From Candidatus Methylomirabilota bacterium (GTDB lineage: Bacteria; Methylomirabilota; Methylomirabilia; Methylomirabilales; Methylomirabilaceae), in assembly GCA_016200385.1 (NCBI GenBank), contig JACQEV010000104.1, positions 1 through 5,703 of the forward strand: DNA of 5,703 bases, read 5' to 3'. The position numbers and the translations under genes were made by a program. Below are positions 5,540 through 5,703 of this stretch, piece by piece (positions within the stretch are counted from its first letter, which is position 1; each line of letters begins with the position of its first letter). The notes under the pieces are model-generated. The model was not told where the DNA came from. It saw nothing but the letters and a program-made list of their open reading frames with translations, and did no database searches.

Positions 5540-5619
5540 CGGCCGGGTACGGACTCCCCGTCCGGGGGCCCTGCCTGGGCCGCATCCCCGGGCCGCAAGA
5601 AACCCTGAGGGCCTTTTTT
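5540..5619 (+). other. GC-rich structured RNA or terminator region
   Basis: A possible three-way junction: P1 CGGCC (5540-5544) / GGCCG (5591-5595), with GGG (5545-5547) / CCC (5587-5589) past a bulged G; P2 CGGAC-TCCCC-GTCCG (5550-5564); P3 GGCCC-TGCCT-GGGCC (5567-5581). A T6 run (5614-5619) preceded by GGGCC (5609-5613) follows, so the end is terminator-like. The GGCCC at 5567 could pair with any of three GGGCC copies (5577, 5590, 5609), so exclusive folds are possible. It lies upstream of the next promoter, so it would act on transcripts from the tRNA side or be a small RNA. GC richness alone can produce such pairings, and no coding sense is visible. Confidence 0.4.
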
Positions 5620-5623
5620 GGGT

Positions 5624-5652
5624 TTGACACGAGTGTCCTAGTGTACTATCCT
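5624..5652 (+). promoter_or_regulatory. Sigma70 promoter for the gene at the right edge
   Basis: TTGACA (5624-5629), a 17-base spacer and TATCCT (5647-5652). The predicted start is near 5659, giving a leader of about 36 bases up to the ATG at 5695. Repeated operator-like elements cover the spacer, the -10 and the start. Confidence 0.7.
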
Positions 5653-5672
5653 AGTATTACACGTAGTATTAC
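5638..5672. repeat. Three phased operator-like repeats over the right-edge promoter
   Basis: CTAGTGTAC (5638-5646), CTAGTATTAC (5651-5660) and GTAGTATTAC (5663-5672) form three related units at 12-13 base spacing. A short inverted repeat, TAGT-GT-ACTA, covers 5639-5648. The array spans the spacer, the -10 box and the predicted start, a repressor position. AGTGTAC/TAGTA-type sites are reminiscent of GntR-family (YtrA subgroup) autoregulated promoters; that link is from memory and is inference. Confidence 0.5.
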
Positions 5673-5694
5673 AGGATGATGAGAAGGACCCCGG

Positions 5695-5703
5695 ATGCAA
5701 CTG
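5695..5703 (+). CDS. Start of a truncated gene at the window edge (first three codons only)
   Basis: ATG CAA CTG (M-Q-L) is preceded by AAGGA six bases upstream and by a full promoter. Only three codons are visible, so no product can be assigned from the protein itself. The repressor-like operator array directly upstream suggests an autoregulated gene, possibly a GntR/YtrA-type regulator heading a transporter operon. An ATG at 5676 in another frame has no SD and is less likely. Confidence 0.5.

Noticed and set aside
5485..5679. Plus-strand 64-codon open frame after the tRNA
   Set aside because: It runs through a structured GC-rich region, a T6 run and the next promoter, with no SD and no protein-like pattern.
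1..5703. CRISPR arrays, insertion sequences, phage genes
   Set aside because: No regularly spaced repeats, transposase-like frames or terminal inverted repeats were seen.

Overview
The window comes from a moderately GC-rich bacterial chromosome. Promoters look sigma70-like (TTGACA-N17-TATTAA type), Shine-Dalgarno (SD) sites are of the AGGAGG/AAGGA type, and the tRNA gene encodes its own CCA end. Gene content (multi-GAF/PAS sensor, HAD phosphatase, YajR-like MFS carrier, alpha/beta hydrolase, small redox proteins) fits an environmental Gram-negative lineage such as Methylomirabilota/NC10, Nitrospirota or a deltaproteobacterial group. That placement is an impression, not a result. TGA is used as a normal stop here, for example at the ends of the HAD gene and of the glutaredoxin-like gene.

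Layout: (1) 1-1227, minus: C-terminally incomplete GAF-GAF-PAS signalling protein running off the left edge, with an unclear 5' end. (2) 1441-2049, minus: HAD phosphatase, divergent from (3) 2240-3418, plus: 12-TM YajR-like MFS transporter. The 190-bp gap between them holds one good promoter for each direction and an 11-bp tandem repeat abutting the MFS -35 box. (4) 3483-4283, minus: alpha/beta hydrolase, convergent with the MFS gene. (5) 4510-4743 and 4792-5010, minus: a probable two-gene unit in which a small two-CxxC zinc-ribbon-like protein is followed by a glutaredoxin-like protein. (6) 5317-5392, plus: tRNA-Ala(GGC) with its own promoter. (7) A structured, non-coding stretch, then a strong promoter with repeated operator-like elements and the first codons of another gene at the right edge.

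The most interesting item is the glutaredoxin-like gene at 4510-4743, which ORF calling misses. Its frame carries an in-frame TGA exactly where the first active-site Cys belongs (TG-TGA-GSC, i.e. UxxC). The frame stays open and family-like for 64 more codons. A hairpin with a bulged U and a GUG triloop lies just downstream of the TGA, placed like a bacterial SECIS element. The best reading is a selenocysteine-containing glutaredoxin-like protein; the alternative is a point-mutated pseudogene. Its upstream neighbour, with four Cys in two CxxC pairs, could be a partner, but that is inference.

Other leads are a Cys-rich first GAF domain, the tandem operator-like repeats in two promoters, and a GC-rich potential three-way-junction RNA/terminator region after the tRNA.
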